NCBI GenBank assembly: GCA_030145275.1
Contig: JAQYVV010000017.1
Location: 1 to 54,333 of the forward strand
Source of the DNA: Desulfurivibrionaceae bacterium
Lineage (GTDB): Bacteria; Desulfobacterota; Desulfobulbia; Desulfobulbales; VMSU01
Length of the DNA: 54,333 bases
Direction of reading: 5' to 3'
Shown here: positions 34,676-43,552 of the stretch, in pieces
Layout of the letters: each line of letters starts with the position of its first letter
Position numbering within the stretch: position 1 is the first letter of the stretch
Translations under genes and position numbers: made by a program
Notes under the pieces: model-generated
Database searches by the model: none
Told to the model about the DNA's origin: nothing
Seen by the model: only the letters and a program-made list of their open reading frames with translations

Positions 34676-34827
34676 GTAACTATTCAGGTAGGGCCCAAAA
34701 ACGGGCATAACCACCTAATTGTAACTGTTCAGATGTGCCCTAGGTGTGTGTGAACAGGCCTTTCAGCGATACATCGGTATGCTGGAAGGACTGTTCGCGC
34801 GCAGATGGGGTGCAGCTGAATAGTTAC
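34676..34827. mobile_element. Family-1 miniature element D inside the guaB-guaA operon
   Basis: The 152-bp element has perfect 12-bp ends (GTAACTATTCAG and CTGAATAGTTAC). It is flanked by ATATTATC (34668-34675) and ATATTACC (34828-34835), a target duplication with one mismatch. The right copy overlaps the guaB stop codon. An inner left-end copy (GTAACTGTTCAG) starts at 34721, again 45 bases in. The centre forms a long stem (GAACAGGCCTTTCAGC against GCTGGAAGGACTGTTC, one mismatch). A close relative is at 41320-41469. Confidence 0.88.
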
Positions 34828-34830
34828 ATA

Positions 34831-36294
34831 TTACCCTAGTCTGTAGTTTGGTGCTTCCTTTGTAATAATAACGTCGTGAACGTGGCTCTCTTTGAGTCCT
34901 GCTGCCGATATTTTTACAAATTTGGCTTTTGTGCGCAGTTCTTCGATGTTTTTTGCACCAACATAACCCATGCCTGAGCGAAGGCCGCCCATTAATTGGT
35001 AAATGGTCTCCGAAATGGGGCCTCGATAAGGGACTTTTCCTTCAATTCCCTCAGGTACCAATTTGGAAACGTTGCCAGTTGATTCCTGAAAATATCGGTC
35101 GCTGCTGCCCTGTTTCATTGCTCCCAATGAGCCCATACCGCGATACCCCTTGTAGGTTCGCCCTTGATAGAGAAATGTTTCCCCAGGAGTTTCATCTGTG
35201 CCGGCAAAAAGACTGCCGATCATGATTACGTTGGCTCCCATTCCTAAAGCCTTTGTGACGTCGCCGGAAAATTTAATGCCGCCGTCTGCAATGATGGGAA
35301 CATTGTACTTTTCGGCAGCTTTGGCACAATTATAAATTGCGGTCAGCTGGGGGACGCCTACACCAGCCACTATTCTTGTGGTACATATAGAACCGGGGCC
35401 AACCCCAATTTTAATACAATCGGCACCAGCTTTTATTAAATCCTGGACGGCTTCAGCTGTGGCAACGTTGCCTGCGATAATCTGCAGGTCCGGAAAGGCG
35501 TCTTTTACGGCGCGCAGGGTGTTAATAATATTTTTAGAGTGACCATGGGCGGAATCTAGCACGACTATATCGACACCGGCGTTCAGCAGTTTTTCAGCAT
35601 GGGAGATAGGGTTTGATCCGACACCTATTGCCCCTCCGACGAGAAGACGGCCAAATTTGTCTTTTGCTGCGTGGGGAAATTTTTTGATTTTTTCGAGGTC
35701 CTTGGTGGTGATAAGGCCTGTGAGGTTGCCTTCATCATCAACTACCAGCAGTTTTTCAATGCGATGTTCGTGCAAGAGGGCCTTTGACTCAACGAGACTT
35801 ATGCCGGCTTTTGCGGTGATAAGTTTCTTGCTGGTCATTACGTCTCGCACCTTTAGGTCAGGGTCTGAGACGAATCTTAAGTCGCGATTAGTTACTATTC
35901 CAGCCAGTTGTTTGCCTCGAACAACTGGGACCCCGGAGATTTGATAATTTTCCATTATCGTTTTAACTTCCCCAACGGTCATTTCTTCACTGGCAGTAAC
36001 AGGGTCAACTATCATGCCAGATTCAGATTTTTTAACTCTTTGAACTTCAATAACCTGATTTTCAATGGACATGTTTTTGTGGATTATGCCAATGCCGCCC
36101 TCGCGTGCCATGCTGATCGCGGTGCGGTGTTCGGTAACGGTATCCATGGCAGCACTGACCAGAGGGATATTGAGCTGGATTGTCTCGGTCAGACGGGTAC
36201 TAAGATCAACATCGGAAGGGAGAACCTCTGATGCTTGTGGAACAAGCAGTAAGTCATCAAAGGTATGGGCTGTTTCAAGTATTTTGTCTTGCAT
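34831..36294 (-). CDS. guaB: Inosine-5'-monophosphate dehydrogenase
   Basis: GuaB oxidises IMP to XMP with NAD+, the committed step to GMP. The 487-residue protein has the catalytic barrel interrupted by two CBS domains (about 95-205; [24 protein letters not shown]), the nucleotide site in DSAHGHSKN, and the catalytic loop cysteine in [19 protein letters not shown]. The K+/IMP site GGIKFSGDV and the flap ([10 protein letters not shown]) are also intact. ATG 36294 has AAGGAG eight bases upstream. It is the promoter-proximal gene of guaB-guaA on the minus strand. Confidence 0.97.
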   Translation of the reverse strand: MQDKILETAHTFDDLLLVPQASEVLPSDVDLSTRLTETIQLNIPLVSAAMDTVTEHRTAISMAREGGIGIIHKNMSIENQVIEVQRVKKSESGMIVDPVTASEEMTVGEVKTIMENYQISGVPVVRGKQLAGIVTNRDLRFVSDPDLKVRDVMTSKKLITAKAGISLVESKALLHEHRIEKLLVVDDEGNLTGLITTKDLEKIKKFPHAAKDKFGRLLVGGAIGVGSNPISHAEKLLNAGVDIVVLDSAHGHSKNIINTLRAVKDAFPDLQIIAGNVATAEAVQDLIKAGADCIKIGVGPGSICTTRIVAGVGVPQLTAIYNCAKAAEKYNVPIIADGGIKFSGDVTKALGMGANVIMIGSLFAGTDETPGETFLYQGRTYKGYRGMGSLGAMKQGSSDRYFQESTGNVSKLVPEGIEGKVPYRGPISETIYQLMGGLRSGMGYVGAKNIEELRTKAKFVKISAAGLKESHVHDVIITKEAPNYRLG

Positions 36295-36929
36295 ATGGTG
36301 ACTCCTTAAGGACAGTTGAGTGCCCTAGTGGTTATTTGATTGTGTTCTGTGAGGAAAATAAAAAAAATTGAAACAATTAAAAATGTTAATGCACTTATTC
36401 TGTAAATTTCGGGTTGTGCTAAAAATTACCATAAACCGGGTCTGTAAATGTTTGGGTAGTGCCTTATATTCGGAGTCTACGCTTACCTGTTCATTTGGGC
36501 CGGTGAAGCGTTGTGCTACTCGAACCGGCCCAAATGGGCGAAGATGAGGTGCTACCCGAATATTTACCTTATTCTACCCGTCTAGGTAGAGGCTTGCTTT
36601 AATTTTGTATAGTTTAAGATATTTTCGGTCAGAACAAAATAATTAATTACTTATTTGGTTGATTAAAACCATTTCAAACTCCAACTTTTTAATACTTTTA
36701 AAAAAATTAGGTGTTTTTTATGCCCTTCAAGGGGAGAGTGACTGAGTGGCAAAAAATGAAAAAATGGAACTTGGTCAAAGGTATTGTATCTACTGTTAAG
36801 ATACTTATCAGTTTATCTGGGCTAAGCTTAGGTGTTTTATACTCAAAATATGAGAGAAAAATGTTACAGTAGATTTCGAATACTGTATATTCCCAATTTT
36901 TGTTTTATAAAATTATTAGGCCTTACGAT
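36295..36929. other. 635-base intergenic region made of repeat elements
   Basis: No coding sequence is seen between guaB and yciO. A family-2-like fragment (GAGTGCCCTAGTGGTTATTT) is near 36319-36338. A family-1-type element is at 36444-36567. A diverged family-2 copy runs from about 36705 to 36830, with TCTACTGTTAAGATACTTAT followed by CAGTTTATCTGG. Any guaB promoter must lie within this stretch; I cannot place it with confidence. Confidence 0.55.
36444..36567. mobile_element. Family-1-type element F with long central stem
   Basis: The ends are GTAAATGTTTGGGTAG and CTACCCGAATATTTAC, an imperfect inverted pair. The centre pairs CATTTGGGCCGG with CCGGCCCAAATG. The module CGGAGTCTACGCTTACCTG is at 36471-36489, beside the stem. 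No target duplication remains (CCGGGTCT against CTTATTCT). Confidence 0.75.
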
Positions 36930-37538
36930 ATGCTGCAGATTAATCCAGATAATCCCCAACCTCGTCTCATCTCCCAAATAGCCGAGCAACTCAGACGAGG
37001 AGCTGTGATATGTTATCCAACCGATACCGTGTATGGAATCGGTTGTGACATATTTAACCAGAAGGCGGTGAAGCGTATATATCAAATAAAACAGAGGCAA
37101 AAGGATAAACCTTTTAGTTTTATGTGTGAAAGCCTTAAAAATGTGAGTACCTACTGCCATATTTCCAATACTGCCTACCGTTTGATGCGAAAGCATCTTC
37201 CTGGGCCGTACACATTTGTCCTGCCGACCATGAAGATTGTTCCTAAAATCATGACAACTAAGCAAAAGACAGTCGGGATCAGGGTTCCTGATAATAATAT
37301 TTGCCGGATGTTGGTAGAAATCTTAGGAAATCCTATTCTGACCACAAGTGCTGGTCGAAAGGAGGACGTAGAACCAATCTATGACCCCTATGATATTGAA
37401 GATATGCTGAAAGGCTGTGTGGATATTTTTATTGACGGAGGATCTGTTTACCCAGAACCTTCCAGCGTTGTTGATTTAACGAAAGACCAACCGGAAATTA
37501 TAAGGGTAGGGAAAGGAGATGTCAGTCAATTTGATTGA
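36930..37538 (+). CDS. YciO-type member of the Sua5/YciO/YrdC family
   Basis: The 202-residue protein matches YciO over its full length: INPDNPQPRLISQ at the start, CYPTDTVYGIGCD, KQRQKDKPFSFMCE, HLPGPYTFVLP, GIRVPDNNICR and the ending IIRVGKGDV. The family binds double-stranded RNA or tRNA and nucleotides; YciO has a related but weaker activity than TsaC and its cellular role is uncertain. The TSAN motif of TsaC is altered (TTSAGRKE). ATG 36930 aligns with the family start; the frame extends upstream without a ribosome-binding site. The leader is repeat-rich. Confidence 0.87.
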   Translation: MLQINPDNPQPRLISQIAEQLRRGAVICYPTDTVYGIGCDIFNQKAVKRIYQIKQRQKDKPFSFMCESLKNVSTYCHISNTAYRLMRKHLPGPYTFVLPTMKIVPKIMTTKQKTVGIRVPDNNICRMLVEILGNPILTTSAGRKEDVEPIYDPYDIEDMLKGCVDIFIDGGSVYPEPSSVVDLTKDQPEIIRVGKGDVSQFD

Positions 37539-37605
37539 CCCCCTCCAATTTGTTGGCTGCATTTGTAGCGAGGGGGGAAGTTGATGCTCAGATACGTGAG
37601 CATGA

Positions 37606-37917
37606 TTATTCTACCTGTTTTTTTTCTGAAGTTTTGTTCCCGTTGATGAGGGGATCTTTTAAGTATTTGCTCATGGCGAAATGCAGTGTATTTCGGGCCG
37701 GGATGTCCATTATTATGCCCGTTTTTGGGTTCTTTGTTGATTTCTCTTTGCGTTTCCGTATGCTGAAGCTGCCAAATCCTCTAATTTCAACCCTGCCGCC
37801 TTCTGCCAGGTTTTCTGCCATTGCATCTAGAATTATATCAACAGATTGTGAAACGTCTTTTTTAAGAAATCCTTCCAGACTCCCTGAAATTTTATCAATG
37901 ATGTCTCCTTTGAGCAT
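37606..37917 (-). CDS. HU/IHF-family DNA-binding protein (IHF-like)
   Basis: The 103-residue protein is a nucleoid-associated DNA-bending protein. The body has the dimer-forming helices (LKGDIIDKISGSLEGFL, VDIILDAMAENLAEG), the core GGRVEIRGFGSFSIRKRKEK and the arm with the intercalating proline (NPKTGIIMDIPARNTLHF). The arm sequence is closer to IHF than to HU. The IHF-beta position after rpsA in other proteobacteria supports that reading: here it follows sppA, which follows rpsA, on the same strand. The C-terminus has about ten extra charged residues. Confidence 0.9.
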   Translation of the reverse strand: MLKGDIIDKISGSLEGFLKKDVSQSVDIILDAMAENLAEGGRVEIRGFGSFSIRKRKEKSTKNPKTGIIMDIPARNTLHFAMSKYLKDPLINGNKTSEKKQVE

Positions 37918-37935
37918 CGTTTATATTCTCCTACA

Positions 37936-37948
37936 CCGGTTCAACCGG
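37936..37948. promoter_or_regulatory. Small palindrome before the IHF-like gene
   Basis: CCGGTTCAACCGG is a perfect 6-bp inverted repeat with a one-base centre, 18 bases upstream of the IHF-like start and next to its ribosome-binding site (AGGAGA on the minus strand). It could be an operator or an RNA hairpin affecting translation; this is inference. Confidence 0.35.
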
Positions 37949-38008
37949 GAATTGTTTAAAAGGTAACTGGGTATGCTATAAAAAAAATGAGAAACTTGTC
38001 TGGCCAGG

Positions 38009-38938
38009 CTAGTTAAACATGGACCATTCGTATACCAGAGCAGGGTAGTGCCCAAAGAGACTCGTTAGTTTTGCTTGTCCCTTTTCTCCCGTCAGCAGGG
38101 TGAGAAGAGAGAAATCTTTCGCTCTTGGGTAAATTAAATTTTGTGTCCTGGTTGGGTCAAGACCAGCAAGTTTTGCGGCAAGATTAGTGGCGTCTGTGAA
38201 ATTTCCGAGGGTATCAAGCAGGCCAAGTTGGAGGGCCTGTTCCCCAGAATATATGCGGCCATCAGCTAAGCGTACCGCATCCTCCATCGTAAGTTCTCGT
38301 CCTAGGGAAACATCTCTGATAAATTGGTTGTGGACGTTGTCGATGAGGGCTTGCATGAGGTTTCGTTCCTCCTGCGTCATCTCCCTGGATGCTGAGCCTA
38401 TATCTTTTAGTTTGCCGCTTTTGATAACCTCGGTTTTGTAACCGATCTTGTCAAAGATTTCTTCCATATTGGCAAACTTCAAGATTACGCCGATACTCCC
38501 CGTCAGTGTGCCGGGGTTTGCCATTATCTGTCTTGCCCCCAAGGCTGCGTAATACCCACCGGAAGCAGCAACGGAAGCAAGGGAGGCGACCACAGGCTTA
38601 ACTTTGTCTGTCCTTTTTATCTCTTCGTATATCTCTTGAGAAGCACCAACCGTCCCACCAGGACTGTCGATTCTGACCACTATGGCTTTTATGCTCGTAT
38701 CGCTTCTAAATTCCGTCAGGTCAGCGATAGTCTCTTCAGAAGAAATTATTACACCTTGTAGTTCAATGATGCCAATGCCGTTTCTTGCCCCGAAAATATC
38801 TGGCTTTGTTTTTTTCGGACCAATGCTGGAAATAAAAAAGGTTATCCCGCCCCAAAAGAGAAAACATATCACCCCCAGGACTAAGAATCCTAAAATCAGG
38901 GGGTGCTTGTGGCGAAATAACCTTTTTGTGTCGGACAT
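38009..38938 (-). CDS. sppA: Signal peptide peptidase SppA, short (36K-type) S49 serine protease
   Basis: SppA degrades cleaved signal peptides in the membrane. The roughly 309-residue protein has an N-terminal membrane span (LILGFLVLGVICFLFWGGIT), then one S49 domain. The catalytic serine is in ANPGTLTGSIGVI, the general-base lysine in VIKSGKLKDIGSASREMT, and IDSPGGTVGASQEI and ASGGYYAAL are conserved. The short form acts as an oligomer. ATG 38938 is chosen; a GTG at 38947 would add three residues. It starts 27 bases after rpsA and is probably transcribed with it. Confidence 0.93.
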   Translation of the reverse strand: MSDTKRLFRHKHPLILGFLVLGVICFLFWGGITFFISSIGPKKTKPDIFGARNGIGIIELQGVIISSEETIADLTEFRSDTSIKAIVVRIDSPGGTVGASQEIYEEIKRTDKVKPVVASLASVAASGGYYAALGARQIMANPGTLTGSIGVILKFANMEEIFDKIGYKTEVIKSGKLKDIGSASREMTQEERNLMQALIDNVHNQFIRDVSLGRELTMEDAVRLADGRIYSGEQALQLGLLDTLGNFTDATNLAAKLAGLDPTRTQNLIYPRAKDFSLLTLLTGEKGQAKLTSLFGHYPALVYEWSMFN

Positions 38939-38965
38939 GTCAGGCACTTTTTAAAATTGTGTAAT

Positions 38966-40750
38966 TTATGCCTCCGGCTCAGTTTCTTGCTTGTTTTCCT
39001 CAGGTGCAGGAGAACTTTTCTGAGTAACCATTTCTTCCTTTTTGGCATTGAGTAGATCGCCAATAGTTGAAGGTGCCGCTTTACTTTTCTGATACTCTTC
39101 TATGATGGCTTCTTCTTTTACTTCTAATGCTTTTATAGAAAGGCCAATCTTACGGTCTTTAGCCGAAACGTTAATGACCCTAGTTTCCAGAGTGTCACCA
39201 ACATTGTAATTGCCGACAGGACTGTTGACTTTTTCTTCGCTTATTTCGGATACATGGACTAATCCTTCCACGCCGTCTTCCACTTCAACGAAAACACCAA
39301 AGTCTGTAACGTTGGTAATTTTTCCATTTACGATGCTGCCAATTGGATATTTTTCAATAGCAGCCTGCCATGGATCTGGCTCCATTTGCTTGATTCCCAA
39401 GGAGAAACGCTCATTTTCCCTGTCGATTTTTAGAACTACGGCTTGGATTGTTTCGCCCTTGCTGTATTTTTCGGTTGGATGTTTGATCCGCTCTGTCCAT
39501 GAAAGATCAGAAACATGAATTAAACCGTCAATACCTTCTTCAATCCCTATGAAAACACCAAAGTCTGTGATGTTTTTAATCTTTCCTTCAATGATGGAGC
39601 CAACCGGATAGTTGTCGGAGACAAGATCCCATGGGTTTGTCTGCAGTTGCTTCATGCCTAGGGAAATTCTTTTTGCATCAACGTCAACATTTAAGACGAC
39701 AATCTCAACTTGATCTCCCATAGTGACAATTTTTGAAGGGTGTTTAGCTTTTTTGGACCAGGTCATTTCAGAGACATGAATAAGCCCCTCAACTCCCTCT
39801 TCAAGCTCTGCGAAAACACCATAGTCGGTAACACTAACAACTTTACCAGTAGTTTTCTCGCTAACAGGATAGCGTTCTGCTACCGTTGCCCATGGATCTT
39901 CTTTCAGTTGCTTTATGCCAAGGGAAACCTTGTTGGAATCCTTGTCAAATTTGAGGATCTTAACTTTAGTCTCATCGCCAACTTGGAAAAGTTTGGATGG
40001 ATGGGAAACGCGTCCCCAGGAAAGATCGGTTATGTGACAGAGGCCGTCGAGACCTCCAAGGTCTATAAAAACACCGTAATCGGTAATATTTGTGATAACG
40101 CCGTCAAGTATCGCACCCTCGGTAAGGCTGGAGCGCATTGCGTCGCGAAGTTTTTCACGTTCGGCTTCAAGAATCGCCCTGCGTGAGACAACGACATTAT
40201 TTCGTTTTCTATTATATTTAAGGACCTTAAAATCAAAGGTCTCGCCAATCATTGCATCAAGGTCTTTAACTGGTCGCAGATCGATTTGAGAGTATGGTAG
40301 GAAAGCTGGAACACCTATGTTGACGGAAAGTCCGCCTTTTACCCTGCTTTCAATTATACCCTGAAGGGTATCATCTTCTTCCTGGATTTTGGCAATGTTT
40401 TCCCATACCTTTATGCCAATTGCTTTTTCCCTGGAGAGCCTGAGGCCTCCTTCCAGTTCTCTTTTTTCGATACAGACGTCGAATGTATCTCCAACGTTTA
40501 CTTCAACCAATTCCCCTTCGTTTCTGAATTCGCTAAGTGGAACTCTGGCTTCTGATTTATCGCCAATATCAATGATGGCGACGTCACCAGTGACGCCTAT
40601 AACTGTTCCTAATGCTACATCTCCAACTTTCGCGACGGTGAGAGAATCAATTCCCTCGAAGAGTTCTGCGAAACTAGCGTCGTCGCTAATTCCTTCGAAC
40701 CTGGTTAAGGTTGGTGTCTGTTCTTTTGACTCGTTTACAGTGGTTGCCAT
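38966..40750 (-). CDS. rpsA: 30S ribosomal protein S1
   Basis: S1 binds mRNA and promotes initiation on the 30S subunit. The 594-residue protein has six S1 (OB-fold) repeats: two diverged ones for ribosome binding (about 35-190) and four regular ones (about 195-540), each with the signature NITDYGVFIDL / VTDYGVFAEL / NITDFGVFIGI / NVTDFGVFVEV and the IKQL-DPW linkers. The last 55 residues are charged. ATG 40750 is chosen because AAGGAGG lies upstream; the open frame continues 36 codons further without support. It heads the rpsA-sppA-ihf group. Confidence 0.97.
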   Translation of the reverse strand: MATTVNESKEQTPTLTRFEGISDDASFAELFEGIDSLTVAKVGDVALGTVIGVTGDVAIIDIGDKSEARVPLSEFRNEGELVEVNVGDTFDVCIEKRELEGGLRLSREKAIGIKVWENIAKIQEEDDTLQGIIESRVKGGLSVNIGVPAFLPYSQIDLRPVKDLDAMIGETFDFKVLKYNRKRNNVVVSRRAILEAEREKLRDAMRSSLTEGAILDGVITNITDYGVFIDLGGLDGLCHITDLSWGRVSHPSKLFQVGDETKVKILKFDKDSNKVSLGIKQLKEDPWATVAERYPVSEKTTGKVVSVTDYGVFAELEEGVEGLIHVSEMTWSKKAKHPSKIVTMGDQVEIVVLNVDVDAKRISLGMKQLQTNPWDLVSDNYPVGSIIEGKIKNITDFGVFIGIEEGIDGLIHVSDLSWTERIKHPTEKYSKGETIQAVVLKIDRENERFSLGIKQMEPDPWQAAIEKYPIGSIVNGKITNVTDFGVFVEVEDGVEGLVHVSEISEEKVNSPVGNYNVGDTLETRVINVSAKDRKIGLSIKALEVKEEAIIEEYQKSKAAPSTIGDLLNAKKEEMVTQKSSPAPEENKQETEPEA

Positions 40751-40858
40751 TAAAAAAAATCCTCCTTGGTTTTTTGCTAAACCCTGAATTAAACGAATAT
40801 ATCGGTTCTCAGGGGACGAAAAAAGGAACTTTATACCAGAGACCTTTGCCAAAAACAA

Positions 40859-41290
40859 CTATTTTTTCGTCTTGAAATAGTCCTCAATTATTAGTTTATG
40901 ATCAAAAGCCATTTCCGGCAGTTCTTTTTTTGTAAATATTCCGGCTTGTTTCGCATCGTCTTGGCCAATAGGCACTCCATGAGCACTAGCGATAAAAACA
41001 GTGGTAACGGTATGGAATCTTGGATCTCTTTTTGGGGATGAATATGATCCTAATTGTTTTTGCAGGCTGATTGCTAGCCCGGTTTCTTCTTGGGATTCTC
41101 GGATGGCAGCCTCTTCAAGGGATTCACCGTAGTCCACAAAACCACCTGGCAGAGCCCAGCCAAAAGGAAAGTTTTTACGTTCGATGAGGACAATGCCTCC
41201 CCCTATTTCTATGATAATATCAACGGTGGGGAGGGGGTTTTTATACTCTTTGATCGGGTGTCCGCAATTAGGACATTTTATGGTGTTCAT
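40859..41290 (-). CDS. Nudix hydrolase with N-terminal zinc ribbon
   Basis: The 143-residue protein starts with CPNCGHP, half of a short zinc-ribbon-like element, followed by the Nudix fold. The Nudix box [18 protein letters not shown] followed by QEETGL fits GX5EX7REUXEEXGU, so it should be active. Substrates of close relatives are ADP-ribose or NADH-like compounds, which is only a guess here. Its own start ATG 41290 has a weak ribosome-binding site. A family-1 element separates it from the HAD gene upstream on the same strand. Confidence 0.9.
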   Translation of the reverse strand: MNTIKCPNCGHPIKEYKNPLPTVDIIIEIGGGIVLIERKNFPFGWALPGGFVDYGESLEEAAIRESQEETGLAISLQKQLGSYSSPKRDPRFHTVTTVFIASAHGVPIGQDDAKQAGIFTKKELPEMAFDHKLIIEDYFKTKK

Positions 41291-41319
41291 ATAATTATAG
41301 ATGCCCTAAGAAAAAGAAG

Positions 41320-41469
41320 GTTACAATTTGGGTAGGGTCCAAAAAATGGGCATAATCACCGAATTGTAACTTATAGATGTGCCCCAGGTGTGTGTGAACA
41401 GGGCTTTCAGCTATACATCGGTATGCTGGAAGGCCTGTTCGCGCACAGATGGGGTGCAGCTGAAGTTAC
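41320..41469. mobile_element. Family-1 miniature element E (degraded ends)
   Basis: The 150-bp segment aligns along its whole length with element D (34676-34827), including GAACAGGGCTTTCAGC against GCTGGAAGGCCTGTTC, the CATCGGTATGCTGGA loop and the GATGGGGTGCAGCTGA tail. The ends have decayed (GTTACAATTTG and GAAGTTAC). The inner left-end copy (GTAACTTATAG) is at 41366, 46 bases in. The 8-bp flanks (AAAAGAAG and AAAAAAGG) match at six positions. The right flank touches the stop codon of the HAD gene (41478). Confidence 0.78.
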
Positions 41470-41477
41470 AAAAAAGG

Positions 41478-42050
41478 TTACAATTCAAGTTTAGCTTCAA
41501 TGCAATGCCAGTTGTGGACAGTCTGAAGGTTATGTTTGCCCTCGTTCCAGGGCTGGTTGAATACATAAGGGGTTATTCCCTCTTGCTGGATGCTGAGACA
41601 TGTTTCTGCCCGGTCATCAATGAAAAATTGGAGTCCTTGCTCCTTTATGTAGGCCGCCTTGCCATTATGGTCTCCCATTGCGATGAGCGTGGTCTGCTGG
41701 AAGGTGTTTTTCGGCAGGATATACTTGAGCCACTCTTTAATTGGATCTCTTAAGGGGCGGGCAGTTATGAGGGTAACCGGGCCTTTTTGGGCCATTTTGG
41801 TTAGGACATGGACGGCATGAGGCATGGGCTTGAGGTCTGTCTCAATAGGGTCTTTCATGAGTGAGTCAAAGATGTTGTCAACTATTTCCTCAGGAATAGG
41901 CAGGCACTCGGTTACGTTAAATTCGGTTATGTCTTCTTGGGTATAGGTGTTTATGCCGTATGACTGCTTGGCAATTCTTAAAAATGCTTCGCAGGTGTCT
42001 GCTATAACACCATCGATATCAAAACCGATAAGACTAGGTTGAATCTGCAC
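41478..42050 (-). CDS. HAD-superfamily hydrolase, NT5C-like (5'-nucleotidase type)
   Basis: The roughly 190-residue protein has HAD motif I GFDIDGVIADT with both catalytic aspartates near the N-terminus, motif II in TLITARPL, a lysine region around KAAYIKEQG and motif IV in FFIDDRAET. Size and order fit the 5'(3')-deoxyribonucleotidase group; the substrate is inferred. GTG 42050 is chosen with AAGGGGA just upstream; TTG 42089 is an alternative. It probably forms a transcript with the Nudix gene, the two being house-cleaning type enzymes. Confidence 0.82.
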   Translation of the reverse strand: MQIQPSLIGFDIDGVIADTCEAFLRIAKQSYGINTYTQEDITEFNVTECLPIPEEIVDNIFDSLMKDPIETDLKPMPHAVHVLTKMAQKGPVTLITARPLRDPIKEWLKYILPKNTFQQTTLIAMGDHNGKAAYIKEQGLQFFIDDRAETCLSIQQEGITPYVFNQPWNEGKHNLQTVHNWHCIEAKLEL

Positions 42051-42209
42051 TGTTTCCCCTTTAAGATAATTTTGAGCAGAATTTTTCAAATAAACTATTA
42101 GACATAATACCTGTTTTCTCTTTGAAAGCTTGAAATAACTGCTTTAATAACGGTATATCCTTGACAAATAGGGGTAAGAGGGGCATATAGAAAGATTCTT
42201 TTTTTTAAC

Positions 42210-42320
42210 TTAACCCAGAAAAATTGAATAAGTACCTTAACCTCGGTCGTTAACTCTTTAAGACAGACCAATTTCCAAATATTTTGTCATAAAAAACACA
42301 AATAATTACTAAGATACTAA
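42210..42320. repeat. Diverged family-2 repeat, copy g
   Basis: ATAAGTACCTTAAC (from 42228) and TTACTAAGATACTAA (to 42320) are the arms; GTCATAAAAAACACAAATAA resembles the GTCACAAAAAAC core of other copies. AACCCAGAAAAATTGAA upstream is a worn version of the AAACCGGAAA tail. With 42090-42209, where I see nothing else, this makes up the 270-base gap before the next gene. Confidence 0.55.
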
Positions 42321-42359
42321 ATTATACGAATTCCCCCTGCACTGGAGAATGATTCTAAT

Positions 42360-43337
42360 ATGAAATTACCTTCTTTGAAAATTGGTCCACATACAGCCGC
42401 TATTCCACTTATCCAGGGAGGAATGTCAATAAGAGTGTCAACCTCAGCTTTGGCTATTCCCGTTGCTGAATGCGGAGGTATTGGCACAATCGGTGGTTCT
42501 GGTTTGCCTCCTGAAGAACTCAAGGAAGATATTATCCGGGCCAAGAAGGCAACAAAAGGACTTATTGCTGTAAATATCATGTTTGCCATGCGGGATTTTA
42601 ACGAGCTTGTTGATGCTTCTATTGAAGCCGGTGCTGATATGATCATAACCGGAGCCGGATTTTCCAGAGATATATTTAAAATTGGCAAAAAAAATAATAT
42701 TCCCATCGTCTGCATTGTCTCCTCTCCTGCCTTTGCAAAACTGGCAGAGAAACTTGGGGCTGCTGCAATTATCGTAGAGGCCAAAGAGGCAGGTGGGCAC
42801 TTGGGGACCGAAAGGCCGTTGCGGGAACTATTTTCCGAAATTCGTCCAGTCGTCACTAAGGTCCCTCTTATTGCCGCAGGCGGTATTACCAATGGCTTTG
42901 AAATGGCAGAAATGATGGATAAATACGGTGCGGATGGCATCCAGATTGCCACTCGTTTTGTCTTGACCAAGGAGTGTTCTGTTGCCGATGAATTTAAACA
43001 GGCCTATCTGAATGCCAAAAAAGATGATGTGACCCTTATGCGTTCACCTGTTGGCATGCCTGGTCGGGCTTTGAAAACAAAATTTGTGCAGAAATTGATG
43101 TCAGGCAAGCCTCTGAAGGCGGAAAATTGTGAATTCAAATGTATCAAAAAATGTAACCACTTATATTGCATCAACGAGCGTTTGATGAATGCGTGCAGGG
43201 GAGACATTGATGAAGGAGTGGTCTTTTCAGGAGAGAATGTCTACAAATTAAACGATATATTAACTGTTAAAGAGGTCTTCGACCAGTTTGTCTCCCAAGC
43301 GGAATCAATTTATAAAGAGAAGGGCAAGTCTGTATAA
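42360..43337 (+). CDS. Nitronate monooxygenase / enoyl-ACP-reductase-like FMN protein with C-terminal cysteine cluster
   Basis: The 325-residue TIM barrel has the family's IPLIQGGMSIRVSTSALA start, GTIGGSGL, AGADMIITGAGFSRDIF, the conserved EAGGHLG histidine loop, PLIAAGGITNGFEMAEMM and GADGIQIATRFVLT. These bind FMN. Past residue 250 there is an addition, CEFKCIKKCNHLYC, with four closely spaced cysteines suited to an Fe-S or zinc site and not part of the standard nitronate monooxygenase. Anaerobic relatives may act as flavin reductases or FabK-like enzymes. ATG 42360 has GGAGA about 11 bases upstream. Confidence 0.85.
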   Translation: MKLPSLKIGPHTAAIPLIQGGMSIRVSTSALAIPVAECGGIGTIGGSGLPPEELKEDIIRAKKATKGLIAVNIMFAMRDFNELVDASIEAGADMIITGAGFSRDIFKIGKKNNIPIVCIVSSPAFAKLAEKLGAAAIIVEAKEAGGHLGTERPLRELFSEIRPVVTKVPLIAAGGITNGFEMAEMMDKYGADGIQIATRFVLTKECSVADEFKQAYLNAKKDDVTLMRSPVGMPGRALKTKFVQKLMSGKPLKAENCEFKCIKKCNHLYCINERLMNACRGDIDEGVVFSGENVYKLNDILTVKEVFDQFVSQAESIYKEKGKSV

Positions 43338-43552
43338 AATTTCAATGGCCTGCTCCCCAGGGCATCTCTGTGACTTTCTCTTCTTTATTTCGGATGTTGC
43401 TGTTTTTTCTTTCCCTATCACTTCTTTCTCGAGAGCGGCAAATAACTTCGATGGTCTCGCAGATAGCGCAGGCCTTGAAAAGTTAAAGTGAAGCTCCCCA
43501 AGCTGGCGTAATAATTTCTTTGCCACCAACCTTTGCAACTCGTTCGAACAAT

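Noticed and set aside
36930..37538. A second TsaC for t6A synthesis
   Set aside because: The motif set matches YciO rather than TsaC; the TSAN motif is changed.
37606..37917. HU rather than IHF for the nucleoid protein gene
   Set aside because: The arm sequence and the rpsA-sppA neighbourhood favour IHF, but the choice is not certain, so no gene symbol is given.
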